Positions 10,858 to 23,306 of a DNA stretch of 64,000 nt are shown here, piece by piece. The position numbers were made by a program, and so were the translations under genes. Numbering within the stretch: position 1 is the first letter of the stretch; every line of letters begins with the position of its first letter. Under the pieces are notes generated by a model. That model was not told the origin of the DNA and did not search any database. It saw only the letters and a program-made list of their open reading frames with translations. The stretch comes from Aotearoamyces nothofagi (taxonomy: Eukaryota; Ascomycota; Leotiomycetes; Leotiales; Tympanidaceae), in contig JADDTR010000002.1 in assembly GCA_015345905.1 (NCBI GenBank), positions 1,426,001 through 1,490,000 on the forward strand. Reading direction: 5' to 3'.

Positions 10858-12540
10858 ATCAAGAGTACTACTTGCTCGTCCAGATATACCCGATAGAGTG
10901 CTGCTGAATGCCAGGCTCTACTAGGCTAAATAAAGAAGGCGATGCTATATATATTGGAGATAAATCAAAGATATATAACAATACGGATTATGTCGTGTCA
11001 CGGGAACACGGCGGTTTACAGTCAAAATTGATCGTAAAGGGTTAAGGGCCGAGAGAGATGTAGAACGAACCGGGATTCTGCCGACGTACGGAGACTCCGC
11101 AATCAGTTGCCGCCGGGTAAAGATAAGAATAAAGGCAGCGATTTTGGTGACCATGCTTGCAGTCAATGTGAGAATGTGAAAACGATCAGGCCGCGTATCA
11201 TGATTCGAACTACCATAACTTCGTCCATTCTTGGTGCTATGCTTACACCCCACACCCTGAATAACTTAAAACTATGGACCGAACATTTCTGTTCAATTAT
11301 ATATTATATGCCAGCTCACCGCTTCTTCAATGGCACTTGCACTAACTATCCATTGCAAAATTTCGCAAATTTCTCACCAGCAGCTACTGTTCTTCCTCCG
11401 TGTACCTTGGCTCCTAGACAAGACTTGCTCGTACTGATGTAGATACTATACAAATCTCCTTTCAAGTCCAGTTCGGCCTGCCCTCGTCACGTGCTTCGCA
11501 TCTTCCAAGTTCAGCACATATAAAACGGCATCCTGAAAGTTGAGACGCACATGTCCATATTGAGGGTAGCAGAGAGCAGAAGGGAGAAAGAGCGAAGATC
11601 CTTTTTCTTGGCGGGTCTTCTCTCGTTTTTCTTACATCCACCTTTGTGGACCAAGCACGGCGAATAGTTCACGGAGGCTTTAGTTACTGACGGCCAGTTA
11701 AAGAATCCGAACTTTCTTGTCCGGATCATCCGCATAACGTAATTTCGCGACTCTCGTTACCCTGTCGAAAATTTCAAGGACACCAACCTCAACAGACACC
11801 TTATGGAAACCCTTGCTGCGTATGTGCCTACCAGGGAGTAATCTACCAGGCGCACTACAGAACAGCATTGGCCGAGACTACAACGGCACTGCCTTCGCAT
11901 CACCAACATTAAGGCACGCGGCGCACCGCCGTTTCGACGTGGCTCAGGAGGGTGTGTGCACGTGGCACGGCGAGGCGTCCGCGCTCTGGGATCCCAGGCC
12001 GTCCTGCGTGCCTTGTAGATTAAGGATGTTTACTTCATGTGACTTCCGTGATGGATCTGTTCTATCGGACGAAGCAACTCGAGGCAGGGCAGAGGATTGG
12101 GGCAGGCAGTAGCTCGAGGCAGCGGCCTGTTTCAGTGCTATAGGCACTTATATACGCCAGGATACATGGCAGGATAGTGCACTGTCCAGTGCAGCCCAGT
12201 GCGGTCCAGTGCAGTCCATGCCAGGATACCTGCCCCCCAAAACATGCCATGAATCCCTAATATCCCACGGGTGGACCCTTTGTAGACATTGACTTTGCTT
12301 CCTGAAACGTCGTGTTTGGGTCCTTGGTCCAGCGCATAGCCCTTGGCCTGGTCCGAGCTTTCGCTTTTATCACCGTTGCTTCTGTATCATGGTCCCCTGG
12401 TGAATGGGAAGGCGGAATAGCAGCGACAACATAAGTACTTCTATAGATCCTGTTATTAACAATGGATTTGAGGACAGCCATGCGCCAGTGTCTGACCGCT
12501 GCGTCGCATTCCTCACTTTGCACTTCTTCCTGACAGAAAC
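10858..12540. other. Long intergenic region upstream of ADH and mannanase genes
   Basis: About 1.7 kb with no ORF resembling a known family. It serves as promoter for both the leftward ADH and the rightward GH76 gene. A short run of near-repeats (cCAGTGcagcc / CAGTGcggtc) lies at about 12178-12220. A TATAAAA at about 11520 is unassigned. Confidence 0.4.
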
Positions 12541-13813
12541 ATGCGTCTTTCCACTCCTTTCAGCTTGCTTCTGAGCAGTTCGTTACTGGGCTATCACTGC
12601 CATGCCTCACCACTCTTCCTCGGAGCTTCAGAGAAGCTAGCAAAGCGTGTCGCATCCTCACTGAATACCCAATATGCCAATGTTGCGAAATCCGCCATCA
12701 ACGCGCTGGCCGCAACTTACTCGACCACTACCTTGGAGTGGTCGGGGATCGAAGGCTGGATTGCTGCCAACGTCTACAACGATATCATTGACTTTGAGCG
12801 GTATGCTGGCACTAAAAGCTTTGAGAGCTCATATGGTGTTGCACTCTATGACATTGCTGTTTCCACTTCTCTCCAGCAATCTGTCGGCTCGACAGACGTA
12901 TTCAATGATGATCAGCTCTGGTGGTGCTTAGCTATGCTCCGAGCCTACCAAACCTATGGCGGCCAAGAGCTCCTAGACCAGACAGTCAAGCAGTGGCAGC
13001 AGATCGGCGACAGTTCTCTCGTTTCATCAAGTGATGCTGGAACCACTCCGAACAAAGGTGGGGTGGCACGAACTTACCAAATCCCTTCTACTTGCGACGT
13101 CGATGGTGCGGTATACTGGAACCAAAACGCAAATTCGAATTTCACCGCTATCAGCACAAGCTTGTATGCACAAGTCGGTGCCTGGCTCTTTCAATTCACT
13201 GGTAACGAGACGTACCGCGCAGCTGCGAGTAAGAGCTTGGGCTGGCTGGAGCGGGTGATGTTGGATGCTGAAACGGGCATCATGACGGTGGATAGTCTTA
13301 CTATCGATGGATGTCACAAGGAAGCTGGGTCACTGACATACAATACTGGTTAGTACAACTTCTGCTATGTCTTGAATATATGCTAAAGAAACATCGACAG
13401 GTGTTTATATCGGGGCTCTCACTTCACTTTATTACTCCACAGGGGATGCTCAATACTTGACAAAGGCCAACCTCACTGCTACTAGTTCCTCGACTGGCTC
13501 CTTTGGCAACGACCCTCCACTTGTCGTTACCCAGCAGAACGACTTGACCACAAGCAGCGATGCGACTGAATGGCGAGATGTATTGTTCCGTAACCTCCTT
13601 GATTTCTACGTGATGCTAGAGTCAAAGGATCTCAACACAGAGCTTCAAGGACAGATAAAGGCGTTTTTCAAGGCCAACTACGACCAAATTCAAACATATG
13701 CCAGGTTTGGAGATTTGTATGCAGCCAATTGGTTTGGTTTAATCCAGCAGGGGAGCGATTGGGGAACAGCAAGCGTCTTGAATGTCCTATTAGGAGCAAT
13801 GGTAATGTTTTAG
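12541..13813 (+). CDS. Secreted GH76 endo-1,6-alpha-mannanase-like enzyme
   Basis: A 406-residue secreted glycoside hydrolase family 76 protein, two exons 12541-13348 and 13401-13813. The N-terminal signal peptide is MRLSTPFSLLLSSSLLGYHC. The catalytic aspartate pair lies in VFNDDQLWWCLAMLRAYQTY, the GH76 hallmark, followed by a GGVARTYQIP-type segment and GAWLFQFTGNETYRAAA. N-glycosylation sequons are present (NFT, NET, NLT). Fungal GH76 (Dfg5/Dcw1-like) enzymes act on alpha-1,6-mannan, either for GPI-protein transfer to the wall or for mannan degradation. The C-terminus (NVLLGAMVMF) is hydrophobic but short, so it may be free or weakly GPI-like. The gene is convergent with the thioesterase. 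Confidence 0.88.
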
Positions 13814-14029
13814 AATAAATTTGTGGCTGGATACCCTATGATGCATGGCGTTTACGGAATATAGCGTAGAAAGGAACAATACATAGAATGAAACATAGGA
13901 ATAAATACGATATGAGAAAACTTACCACTCTCAGTGAAAACTACTAGTCATCCTTGACACTATTTTCCCGATGGGACGGTCGCAGCTTTAGGCTCTTCTA
14001 ACGGAGGCGTGTTATTAGGCGTAGTGCTT

Positions 14030-14654
14030 TCATAATTTTGGCGTCTCTCGTAGTAAGATCTTCTCAAGTCCGCTCTTGATATCATGATTCATCCCACTCG
14101 CAGCAGGCCTGCCAGTCGCCCTGTCTATAAAGACATGTACAAATTTCCCCACTGCCTTAACCTCCTCAACCCCACGCTCAAACAAAGCGACTTCGTACGT
14201 TACGCTGCTCTTCCCAAGCTTAGCAACCCCTAGTGCCAGATCTGCAACTGCTGGAAAGGCAATAGAACCGAAAAAATCGCTTTCGGAATGAACTGCCAGT
14301 CCATATTGTGGAGAGGTAGATGGATGAAGTCCGCAGTGTTCCATGAGGTACGTGTTGATAACGGAGTCGTATCTACGAGAACGCTGAGTAAGCTTTGAAA
14401 ATACAAAGAGTAATTTGGACTAGTTCTGGAGATTGCAGAAAATGGCGATTGGGAAGTATATATGCCTTGATGAGACTTCGATACCATGAGGTTTGGGCAG
14501 TTAGGTCTAAGCAGTTATGCTGACTTATGACTTACAGGAAGTTGTAGATGGAATTGTTCATATGGTCGTACATATCGTTATCGCTCCAGCGAGTCCGATA
14601 CTCGAGTATGTAGGCATAATCGCTCCGTAGACGTTTCTTAAGCCCCTTCGACAT
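14030..14654 (-). CDS. Hotdog-fold (4HBT) acyl-CoA thioesterase-like protein
   Basis: Small enzyme of the 4HBT/hotdog superfamily, exons 14536-14654 and 14030-14372 around a 163 bp intron, about 153 residues. ATG 14654 gives MSKGLKKRLRSDYAYILEYR. The conserved 4HBT start TRWSDNDMYDHMNNSIY bridges the splice into NFLYDSVINTYLMEHCGL. The distal strand KFVHVFIDRATGRPA matches the final beta strand of the family. Such fungal proteins hydrolyse acyl-CoA thioesters, with the substrate chain unknown. No targeting signal is obvious. The C-terminus is intact (LLRETPKL). Confidence 0.85.
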
Positions 14655-14943
14655 TTCATTTAATATTTGGAAGAGTAAATGTCTATGTTGCGCAACCTAT
14701 GAGGCTTGATAAACCGTGGATATGCCGAGGCTACATGGGCTGTATGGCGCTATACTATTTACAGCGCTCTCCCATACACCGCCTCAGCAAAATAATTTGG
14801 AGATCTCTTAATTCGCGTCAGCCTTCTCTCTCAATAAGAATCACAGCAGTTTAGTCGAATCTACCAACCTACCAACCTACCAATCCACCACCCAGCTGGC
14901 GCCATCCCCTCGTGTTATTGCCTTACTTGTGAGGCGGGGCCTG

Positions 14944-16403
14944 ATGCCAACTCCAACCATGGCCCTCGTCGAGAAATCTCTTGGCCTAGGTCCCCTCGAA
15001 GAGAAAAAGCCTATGGTCGAGCCCCCGGCGGTTGTGACAACTCCATGTGACCCATGGCCACGGCCGTATATTCTAGACAACGGATTGAGGAGGGTAGCGC
15101 CATACCATTTTACATACAATACCTATTGTAAACAACGTTGGCGTGGAAGGGAGCTACTTGATATTTTTGCTAGCGAATTTCGAGATAGGCCAGAAGAGTA
15201 CTATGTAAGCTATGCTCCGTGTTTACCCGATCTTCACACTAACCTTACCAGAAAGATGCCATAGAGCGAGGTGCAGTCACCGTTAACGGCAAGGCAGTGG
15301 ATACACCACAGCATGTAATCAAGAATGGCGATATTATATCACATACCTTACATCGACATGAGCCTCCAGTCACGGCACTTCCCATATCTGTTCTACACGA
15401 AGATGACGACATGATTGTTATTAATAAGCCTGCCGGGGTTCCAGTCCACCCTGCAGGTCGGTATAACTATAACTCGGTCATTGAAATTATGCGAGCTGAG
15501 CGCGGGCATACTTGGAACCCTCTACCCTGCAATCGACTTGATCGATTGACCAGTGGAGTAATGTTCATTGGCAAGCACCCAAAGGCGGCTGAAGAACTCA
15601 GTCAACAAATATCAGCGCGAACAGTTAGAAAGGAATATGTGGCCCGGGTGAAGGGGGAGTTCCCAGAAGGAGAGGTGGTATGTGATATGCCTATACTCCA
15701 AATATCGCCCAAACTGGGTCTCAACCGAGTCCGCGCGAACGGAAAAGAAGCCCGGACGGTCTTCAAACGCTTGGCATACTATCCACCAGAGTTGCAGACA
15801 TCTACAGGGGATAATGCTACAGGATCTACAGACCAGGCAAAGCTTGACGCCTCAAAACCCTGGCTCCAAAATGAAGGGTATTCGATCGTAAGATGTCTTC
15901 CTGTCACGGGAAGAACTCATCAGCTCCGCGTCCATCTGCAGTTCCTTGGCCATCCTATCTCAAACGATCCGATCTATTGTAACCAGCGGGTCTGGGGGGC
16001 AAGGCTCGGCGCTAACGATGCAGATGCAACCCAGGATACCGATGAGGACATCATCACCCGGTTATCACGAATGGGGAAGTCGGAAGTGGCAGATGCGGTG
16101 GCTTACCATGATGAAATGGTGGATGAGTATAATAAGAAGAAAGCAGAAAAGATGTCGGGCGAACTATGCGACGTCTGTGCCACGCCATTATATACAGATC
16201 CAGGGGTCCAAGAACTCGGCATCTACCTCCATTCGCTGAGATACGAGGACGCGGGAGGAGCGTGGAGTTATGTGAGTCCCTTGCCAGCCTGGGCGATGCC
16301 ACCAGAAGGGATCGAGGGACCAACAGAGGTTGGAGGACTCGATGAGCTAGTGGCTGCTGCTGGATCGACAGCACCGCCCGTCTCGGATGCCACCCGTCCT
16401 TAG
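14944..16403 (+). CDS. RluA-family RNA pseudouridine synthase (Pus9/Rib2-like, no deaminase domain)
   Basis: Converts uridine to pseudouridine, probably in tRNA. Exons are 14944-15204 and 15252-16403, about 470 residues. An upstream GTG at 14929 is in frame, but ATG 14944 (or 14959) is the likely start. Exon 1 ends in an S4-like region that continues across the intron as AIERGAVTVNGKAVDTPQHV. The synthase core follows: IVINKPAGVPVHPAGRYNYN, then the catalytic-Asp motif NRLDRLTSGVM and VTGRTHQLRVHLQFLGHPI. In yeast Rib2 the synthase is fused to a riboflavin-pathway deaminase. Here the C-terminus instead has a short CDVC region and no deaminase motif, so it is closer to Pus9/Pus8 in content. 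Confidence 0.92.
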
Positions 16404-16563
16404 CGGGGTTGCCGGACATCTGACGAGAGGCGAGAGGTGAAGGCAAGCGGAAGGGCAGGAATCGACAACGGGGGCGTCTGGCTCGGGGGCGGAATACAGG
16501 TCCAATATCAGCGGAGCATCCAGGCGGCTGGCTGGTTTGCGCCAATGACTGGCAATAACATCC

Positions 16564-16600
16564 ACTATACTATACTATACTATACTATACTATACTATAC
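16564..16600 (+). repeat. CTATA/TATAC pentamer array
   Basis: About seven perfect head-to-tail copies of the 5-mer TATAC, 180 bp past the pseudouridine synthase stop. A related but degenerate TATGC/TACAC pentamer field lies at about 19100-19225. Confidence 0.9.
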
Positions 16601-17370
16601 CCGCATCTGCAGGCCTGTCTGGCCTTTGTTCTGCAGGCTAGTGGATAGGGGGACAGCCATGCATGGGAATCCAGGGTCCCTGCTGGGTATGTGCCAGGTA
16701 GCGAGGATGGATTTTGTATGACGGCTGCGTGGCTTGCTCGCTCGCTAACCTGGTAAAAGAGCGAGAGTGACGGGGCAGGGCAGCAAAAGAATGCGCCTTG
16801 CGCCGTCCGTCTTGTTGGAAATCCAGGGTCCTTCCCGAGGTAGCGAGCGGCCTTGGCGGCCTCAGCAACCCAGACATGGCAGAATTGGCAGAATTGGCAG
16901 AATTGCGTGCAGCGGGGTGCAGTGCTACGGCGCTATGCTGTTACTATCTATCTCCCTCTAGAGGCAGTAGACGCTGTACTGTATGTACTGTACTGTATGT
17001 ACTGTACTGCACCTGCCTTGACTTGCCTTGCCTTGCCTTACTGACTTGCCTTGCCTTGCTGACCTGTCCTGTGCAGTACGAGGTGATGTACCGACGGCTG
17101 GTGGGCTCGGGACGGGCTGACGTGTCTGACCTTGGGGCTGCCCTCGCAGGGAAGCTACGTTACGCATGGAGGGCTCTGTGGACGAGCAGCGAGTGCCGCG
17201 TCGGCGCGTCGCATGTCTCGATGCGCCATGCCGAGGGTCGACTCGAGGAGTTTATACGCGATGGAGCCAAGTGCGGGGCTCAGATATGCGGGCTTGGACG
17301 CCTGGCTGCGTGCGTCGCATGCTGGCCTCTCAGGTTTTTGATGGAATTCTGGACAATCTGGATGTGCGGC

Positions 17371-17450
17371 ATGGGCAATGGGCAAAGGGCAAATGGCAAA
17401 TGGCAAATGGCAAATGGCAAATGGCAAATGGCAAATGGCAAATGGCAAAA
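17371..17450 (+). repeat. GGCAAAT heptamer tandem array
   Basis: About eleven copies of GGCAAAT, with the first two or three degenerate. Because seven is not a multiple of three, every frame reads a seven-residue period (MANGKWQ), which produces long but meaningless ORFs on both strands. Confidence 0.92.
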
Positions 17451-17537
17451 TCCTGTGGCCATCACGGGAAAGTAAGGAAGGGCACTCTGGCGACCCGCGA
17501 AGCGCAGCCCGCAAGGGACTCGGGCCAGCGCCACCAT

Positions 17538-17583
17538 TTTTCCTTCTTCTTCTTCTTCTTCTTCTTCTTCTCCTTCTTCTTTC
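17538..17583 (+). repeat. CTT trinucleotide microsatellite
   Basis: About 14 nearly perfect TTC/CTT units, a polypyrimidine run on the plus strand. Confidence 0.9.
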
Positions 17584-18324
17584 TGGGAAGCTGGCGGATC
17601 TATGCAGCAGCATTCCGCGGGAGCCAGAGCCACCGCCTGATCCAGACATTGTATCTATCTGCTACGGCACCTATTCGACACGACGGCCAGGATCCCGCAC
17701 GCCGTTCCCCTCTCTCTCTGGCTGGGCGCGGCACCACTCCGCCCTCGAGCCGAGGGACGGCCTGCGCACGCCAGGGCGAGGCAAAAAGACAAGTCCCAAA
17801 GGCAAGTTAGTTGGCATGGACACGACGGAGCCGTAGGGTATATGCGGGTGGGAAGTAGGGAGTGGGAGTGGGAGTGGGAGGTGACGGGATCTGGCGATCT
17901 GGCGATGGCCGCTGGGCCCTGGGCGGCAGGTGTTCTCCGCAGGACCGCGTGCATCCATCCATCGGGCCATCACGTTGTCGAGTGCTCGGACGGTCACGGA
18001 CTGGCAGCAGCGCTGCGCTGCGCTGTGCTGTGCTGCTGCTGCTGCTGTGCTGTGCGCCGGCGGGGTTCAGAGCGCTGTACAGGAGTGTTCGGTCGCGAGT
18101 GGGTGGGCCGGCGGACGGCGGGCGCGGGTGCTGCTCTGCGCACTCTGCGAGTCTGCGAGTCTGCCACGCTGCCACTCGGCCGCGCTGTAGCCTGTAGTGC
18201 CTGTGGCCCCCGCTGTCACGGGGCGGGATCGAGGCGGTGATTTGGCCCATCGCGCACTCTGGCTCTGGCTCTCGGACACGGCGACTCTGCCGCAGGGCCG
18301 CCAGGAGGTCTCAGCAGGTCGGCC

Positions 18325-18402
18325 GTAGCCTGTAGGTCGTAGCCTGTAGGTCGTAGCCTGTAGCCCGTAGCCAGCAGCCTGTAGCCCGCAGCCCGCAGCC
18401 AG
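18325..18402 (+). repeat. GTAGCCTGTAGGTC 14-mer tandem array
   Basis: Three clean 14-mer copies (18325, 18339, 18353) decay into GTAGCC/GCAGCC variants up to about 18402. Confidence 0.85.
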
Positions 18403-18782
18403 CACTCGCCCCCCCCCAGCGGTCTCCCCAGCGGACCCTGGACCCGCCTCCTGACCCCCCCCCCTCTGCAGGGCCATGCATTCTTCAGGGACCGAAGCGC
18501 ACCTCCACAAGCCCCGCCGAGCCCTGTCGAGCCCTGCAGGAGAGGGGGGGCGCTGCTGCTGCAGGCAGGTAGCTGCTGCTGCAGGGCCACAGGTCACCGT
18601 ATCCGACGCCTGGGGCTGCTAGGCCCGCGCAGTCGCAGCAGCGCAGCCACCGCAGCACACCGCAGCACACCGCAGCACCACACCGCAGCCAAACCTTAAT
18701 CCGACGATGGCCGCTGCCCATTCGCCGCACGCGCAGCCCATCTCCACCGGCGTGCGGAGACTCCAGCCAGCGCTCCAGCGAT

Positions 18783-18826
18783 GCTACTGTGCTGCTACTG
18801 TGCTGCTACTGTGCTGCTACTGTGCT
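18783..18826 (+). repeat. GCTACTGTGCT 11-mer tandem array
   Basis: Four exact head-to-tail copies of an 11-bp unit. Confidence 0.9.
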
Positions 18827-19345
18827 GTACAGTAGCGATGCTGGCGATGCCCAGGCCAGAGCAGCCAGAGCAGCCAGAGCCCAGGCTGGCCGAGAGGGCC
18901 GAGTGATTGATTGGAATTGAGTGATTGGAATTACCTGGAATTGATTGGTTGAGTGAGTGATTGAGTGAGTGATTGCCTGGAATTGCCTGGAATGGCCTGG
19001 CTGCTGGTGGGCAAGCACGGTGGCCTGCCTACAGTGTCTTATCTACCTCCCTACCTACCTCTATCTCTCCCTCTTCCTTGGCGTCAACGTAGCCTGGGAT
19101 ATGCTATGCTATGCTATGCTACACTATATTATACTACTATATTATACTATACTACACTACACTACACTACACTATATTATACTATCCTACACTACACTAC
19201 ACTATATATGCCATGCCATGCCACGCCGAACCTACAGCCGGCCCAGCCATGCATGCACGCCTTCCAACACGGATGGCCCTAGTGCAAGCCCTGCTGTAGA
19301 AGCAAAAGACCCTCTCTCTGCCAGCCCCCTCGCCCAGCCCGGGTG

Positions 19346-19382
<37 letters not shown>
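19346..19382 (+). repeat. AGCC tetranucleotide microsatellite
   Basis: About nine copies of CAGC/AGCC. A CT run and GTGC/CGTG units follow within 100 bp. Confidence 0.88.
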
Positions 19383-19941
19383 CGCCCTCTCTCTCTCTCT
19401 GTACCGCGCAAGCCGCAGCAGCTCGCAAGCCTGCGTGCCTGCGTGCGTGCGTGCGTGCAGCTCGACGCCACACTGCATCGTCGGTCGGTCGCATAGCCGG
19501 AGCGTCGAGGCAAGTGAAAAGTGAATCGACCAGCAAAGTCGAGCGTCGACCTGGACTGTTTCTGCCTTTCTGCCTTTCTGCTGGGCTAGAGCCAGCCCGG
19601 GTCCTCGGGCGTCGGCTCCCCTCCCTCCCTGCCACCGCACAGCACCCCAGGAGACGCCAGAACCTAAAAGCACCAGGGCACCACAGCGCTACAGCACCCA
19701 GAGCTTCCAGAGCTGTGCGGGCGGGCGGTGCGGGCGGTGCGAGTGCCCCCTCCCCCCCTCTCTCTCTCTCTCTCTCTCTGTCTCTCTGGCTGTTCTGTCT
19801 GGAGGCGGCTTCTGGCTATCGAACGAATATGTACCGGCTACTTTGCTGCGTGCTGCCCGCTGCCCGCTGCCCGCTGCTCGCTGCTGGCTGCCCATATGAG
19901 TTCGTGCTCATGCTCCTGCGTGTTCCTCTCCTGCTCCTGCT

Positions 19942-19973
<32 letters not shown>

Positions 19974-20560
19974 CCTGGCAGCCGTGGGTCGCTTAGCCGC
20001 GTGGACTGATGGGTGTGGTCTTATAGAAGACGAGGGCCTCCTGCTCCTTCTTCCGTCAACTCTCCCAGAGTCTTCCCGCGGCCTCTCCCAGCGACACACC
20101 GGTATAGCGACTCTTCCAGAAACACTCAGGTACAGTGCTGTTGCCGTACATCCCTCTGCCGCCCTGCTCGACTGGCACGGCCACGGCCACGCGCTCGCCC
20201 TCCCGGCCCCTCCGCATGCACCGCACAGCGCCAGCAGCACTCTGCTCCACGTCGTCGTGCTCGTCGCTGGCGATCCCCGATCGGCCGCCTCGCTGTCGGC
20301 CTGAGCGAGTATAGGATCTCTTGGCGGAGTCGTCGCCGAGGCCGCGGATCTTGGACGGCGCGACGAGCGGACGAGCTGACGGCCAGGCCAGGAGCCCCAG
20401 GGAGCCCCAGGGAACCCGCGCCGCCGACCCCACACGCGCGGGCCTGCCGTGGGCCACGGAGCGTGACCTTGCCCGCCTGTCGTCCCCCCCCCCGGGCCAG
20501 TCAGTCGCCTGCCCCCCCGACCCGACCTGTCCTGATCCCACCACGCCCATCCCCTTCACC

Positions 20561-22146
20561 ATGAAATACGAAGGAGAGACGTACTGCAGCAGCAACAATG
20601 AGTCCACGACGCCCGAGGACGAGGGCACCAAGTGTCGCGGCCTCGCCGTCGCCGCGCAGAACAGCCCGGCTTGTGGCACGAAGAAGCGCAGAGGTATTGT
20701 CGCCCGCAACCTGTCCGACCGCTGCCCTCTCCCCTCTCTCCTCTCTCCTCTCTCCTCTCTCGCGGTCCGCGTCTGAGTATCGTTTCTGACCGTCTTAGCA
20801 TCCCGCGCCGGCACCCGCTGTGTCTCGACCTTGAGCTCGGCCCAGCTGGCTCGCAAGCGCGCCAACGACCGCGATGCCCAGCGCGCCATCCGCCGCAGGA
20901 TCAAGGAGCACACGGAGACTCTGGAGCTGCGTATCGAAGAGCTCACGCGCGACAGCGCGGGCCCCGATGCACTCCGCGAGCTGCAGCACCGGAACGCGGC
21001 GCTGGAGAACGAGCTGTGCCTGCTGAAGGACAGGCTCGCCCAGGCCGAGCCCAGCGTCGTCGGTCCGCACGCGCAGTGGCCTCCGGGTGGGTATTTCAGA
21101 CCGCCGCCCATGGGCGATCCGCTGGCTCCTTCTTTCGTCAACCCTATGCCTGCTGACGGCACGTCGAGGCCCCCGACGCACGCGACGCACGTGGAAACGG
21201 CCGTCTTGCCCTTCTCGCCAGAAGCGAGCCGAGACGAGAGCCCGTTTGCTCCTCTGGTGCCCAGCGTCCACGGAGAGCTCAGTCTCGCTGGCAGTTTGCA
21301 ACCACGTAAGCCCTCCTCCCGTCAGCCTCCCAGCCTCACCTCTAAAAGCAAGCAGAAGGACGCTGGGCCGAGCCGGCCCCCTTTGAACACGCTGTTCCTC
21401 TGACCCACAGGGCGTCAGCTCAGTATATGCAACCCCTGGCACCCTTTGCATCTGGGCCGCTAGGTCTCGAGGCACTCACGTCCCTTCTAGGCCAGCCGAA
21501 CCTGCGTGGCTGGGAGATACCTCTGCGATTGCTCCCCCCCAACGGCTTTATGGACAGCATGCTGCTGGACATTGTCAGGGACCAGCGCACAGATAATAGA
21601 ATTCCCAGACGCCTCCCGGAGCCCAGTATGAAGAACCTCATCTACCTGGATAGCCCTATCGGCCCGCCGTGCGATCCAGTCTCGAGCGCCCTCGCTCAGA
21701 TAATCAACAGTACGTCCATGACGGGCCTACCGGAAAAGGCAGCCTGCCTGTACATGATGCACAAGCTGCTCCTCTGGCAGATTCAACCTCGGCTCGACAC
21801 GTACCAAGATATCCCCGACTGGTTTGCACCACGTGCCTGCCAGCTCGTGCAGGCACATCCGATCTGGGCCTCGCAGCTCATATGGCCCAAGCTGCGCGAC
21901 AAGGTGATCAACAACCAGCATGACTACGCCACGGACGAATTCCAGGTGCTCTACAGCCCCAGCCTCTGTGTCAACTGGCCGTATCACGACGTCAACATTC
22001 TAATCTTTGAGGATGCGGAAGTCCGCCTGAGTCCGCTGTTTGTGAAGCATATCAGCAAGCTGGAGAACTGGAGTCTGAGCCCGCCCTTTGCTCAGAGATA
22101 CCCGGAGCTCCACGACGTCTGCAGCTTCCACGGCCTGGCGGGATGA
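20561..22146 (+). CDS. bZIP transcription factor with DUF3425-type C-terminal domain
   Basis: A 455-residue nuclear regulator. Exons are 20561-20693, 20799-21305 and 21419-22146, and the phases agree at both introns. ATG 20561 follows CACC. The bZIP basic region is RKRANDRDAQRAIRRRIKEH, carrying the N-x2-A-x2-A/R pattern in its filamentous-fungal form, followed by a leucine zipper (TLELRIEELTRD, LRELQHRNAALENELCLLKD). A Pro/Ser-rich linker leads to the C-terminal domain: EIPLRLLPPNGFMDSMLLDI, YMMHKLLLWQIQP, DIPDWFAPRACQLVQAHPIW, VLYSPSLCVNWPY. This architecture is widespread in Aspergillus-type fungi and is tied to stress and secondary-metabolism control, but no target can be assigned. The gene is isolated in repeat-rich DNA. 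Confidence 0.9.
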
Positions 22147-22422
22147 GCCGTTACTACAGCAGCCACGGATGCCCGTCAAGCTTCGAGGGGCTTTGAATGG
22201 GCAGCTACAGATAGTATCTCCGATCAGCACGGCTTAACAATCAGTGAAGAAGCTATGGATAGGACCAAGTTTGGGTATTCAGATGATGAGGAATCGAGAT
22301 GAAGTCGCCTTGTCCCTGTTGCCTCGAACCGTTGAGCTCTCCTCCCCCTGCCTCTTGAGCAGCACCTCTACGTGGCAGGAGCTAGAATCCCCGATATCCG
22401 ACCTAGGACGACGAAGCAAGCC

Positions 22423-22470
22423 GAACCCGTTATCGAGCGAACCCGTTATCGAGCGAACCCATTATCGAGA
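22423..22470 (+). repeat. GAACCCGTTATCGAGC 16-mer, three tandem copies
   Basis: Copies at 22423, 22439 and 22455. The third differs at two positions, and related half units follow. Confidence 0.88.
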
Positions 22471-23306
22471 GAATTTCTTGCGGAGCATATTTCTTACCGA
22501 ACAAGCCCATTGCCGAGCAAAGCAATACACTTAGTGGCTTGGTGGGCCTGGTACTCGAGATCCATTCTTGAACTTGGCCTGAGGATATGTGGGGTGGTGG
22601 AAACCCTCTGGAATAGAAAGCGCAGTAGGCACAGCGCTATTTGAAATATCATCCGAGCACCAACATAGACTGGCTCTCATAGCAGCATGCATATACAACA
22701 TCAATCAATGCAGGTGGCTTTCTCTAGCAGATCAACTTCCCCTGATGGATAATGAGGATAGTGCAAGCCAGCCACGACGGAACCTATCCTGTAGCGTCCC
22801 TCCACCCACTACGAGAGAAGGGACGACCTCTACGCGAGAAATGATTGAATTGCGGGAAACGATGATGGAGAGGTTAATTGCGAAGAGAGGCGTCCAGGGG
22901 GGAAAAACGACGGCCTGGACGAAGGTTTGGTAACAATAAGCGGGAAGGAGAGAGATTTGAATTTTATTGCCTCGGGAGGACAAGGAAGGGAAGGCTGAGC
23001 CAAGGAATATTTACGAGGGAAGGCTGAGCCAGGGAAGGATCGAGAGTGGCCAGAGAGTGACTTGACCTAAGACTTGACAGTAGTAATAATAATAAAGAGC
23101 AGTAGATCACGACTTTGATATGCACCATACCCAAACGGGACGCGGAGGCGGCCTGCTGTAAGGGATGGATTTTTTTGAACTGTGACAAAGCGAGAAACGC
23201 CGTCTTAACGCACCCGCGTCGACCGATGCGTAACCCCCATACTGCCGTCTTGTCGTCGCTCGTCTTCCAGAAGAAGCTGGCGCCACCCTGCGCGTCGCGT
23301 CCTGGC

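Larger units (their letters stand above)
16404..20560. other. 4.2 kb simple-repeat-rich intergenic region upstream of the bZIP gene
   Basis: No credible gene. Open frames here are products of repeats. It is dense with short tandem arrays on a GC-rich background, listed separately where they are clear. Others include GAATTGGCA at about 16880, CTGTACTGTATGTA at 16975-17010, CTG codon-like runs near 18030, ACCGCAGCAC at about 18650-18690, C(T)n at about 19755-19790 and GCTCCT hexamers at about 19915-19975. The proximal CT-rich part could belong to the bZIP promoter or a long 5' leader. Confidence 0.7.

Noticed and set aside
11107-11442. 111-codon plus-strand ORF between ADH and GH76
   Set aside because: No family resemblance and no supported neighbouring exons. 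Probably chance.
17371-17450. Repeat array considered as CRISPR-like
   Set aside because: Head-to-tail units with no spacers, in a eukaryotic genome. Ordinary tandem repeat.
16798-17810. Long ORFs on both strands (up to 225 codons) in the repeat region
   Set aside because: They arise from GGCAAAT, CTT and other arrays, show periodic low-complexity translation, and match no family.
19279-20435. Overlapping 90-217 codon ORFs before the bZIP gene
   Set aside because: Arg/Ala/Ser/Pro-rich translations of GC-rich microsatellites on both strands. No motif or splice logic.
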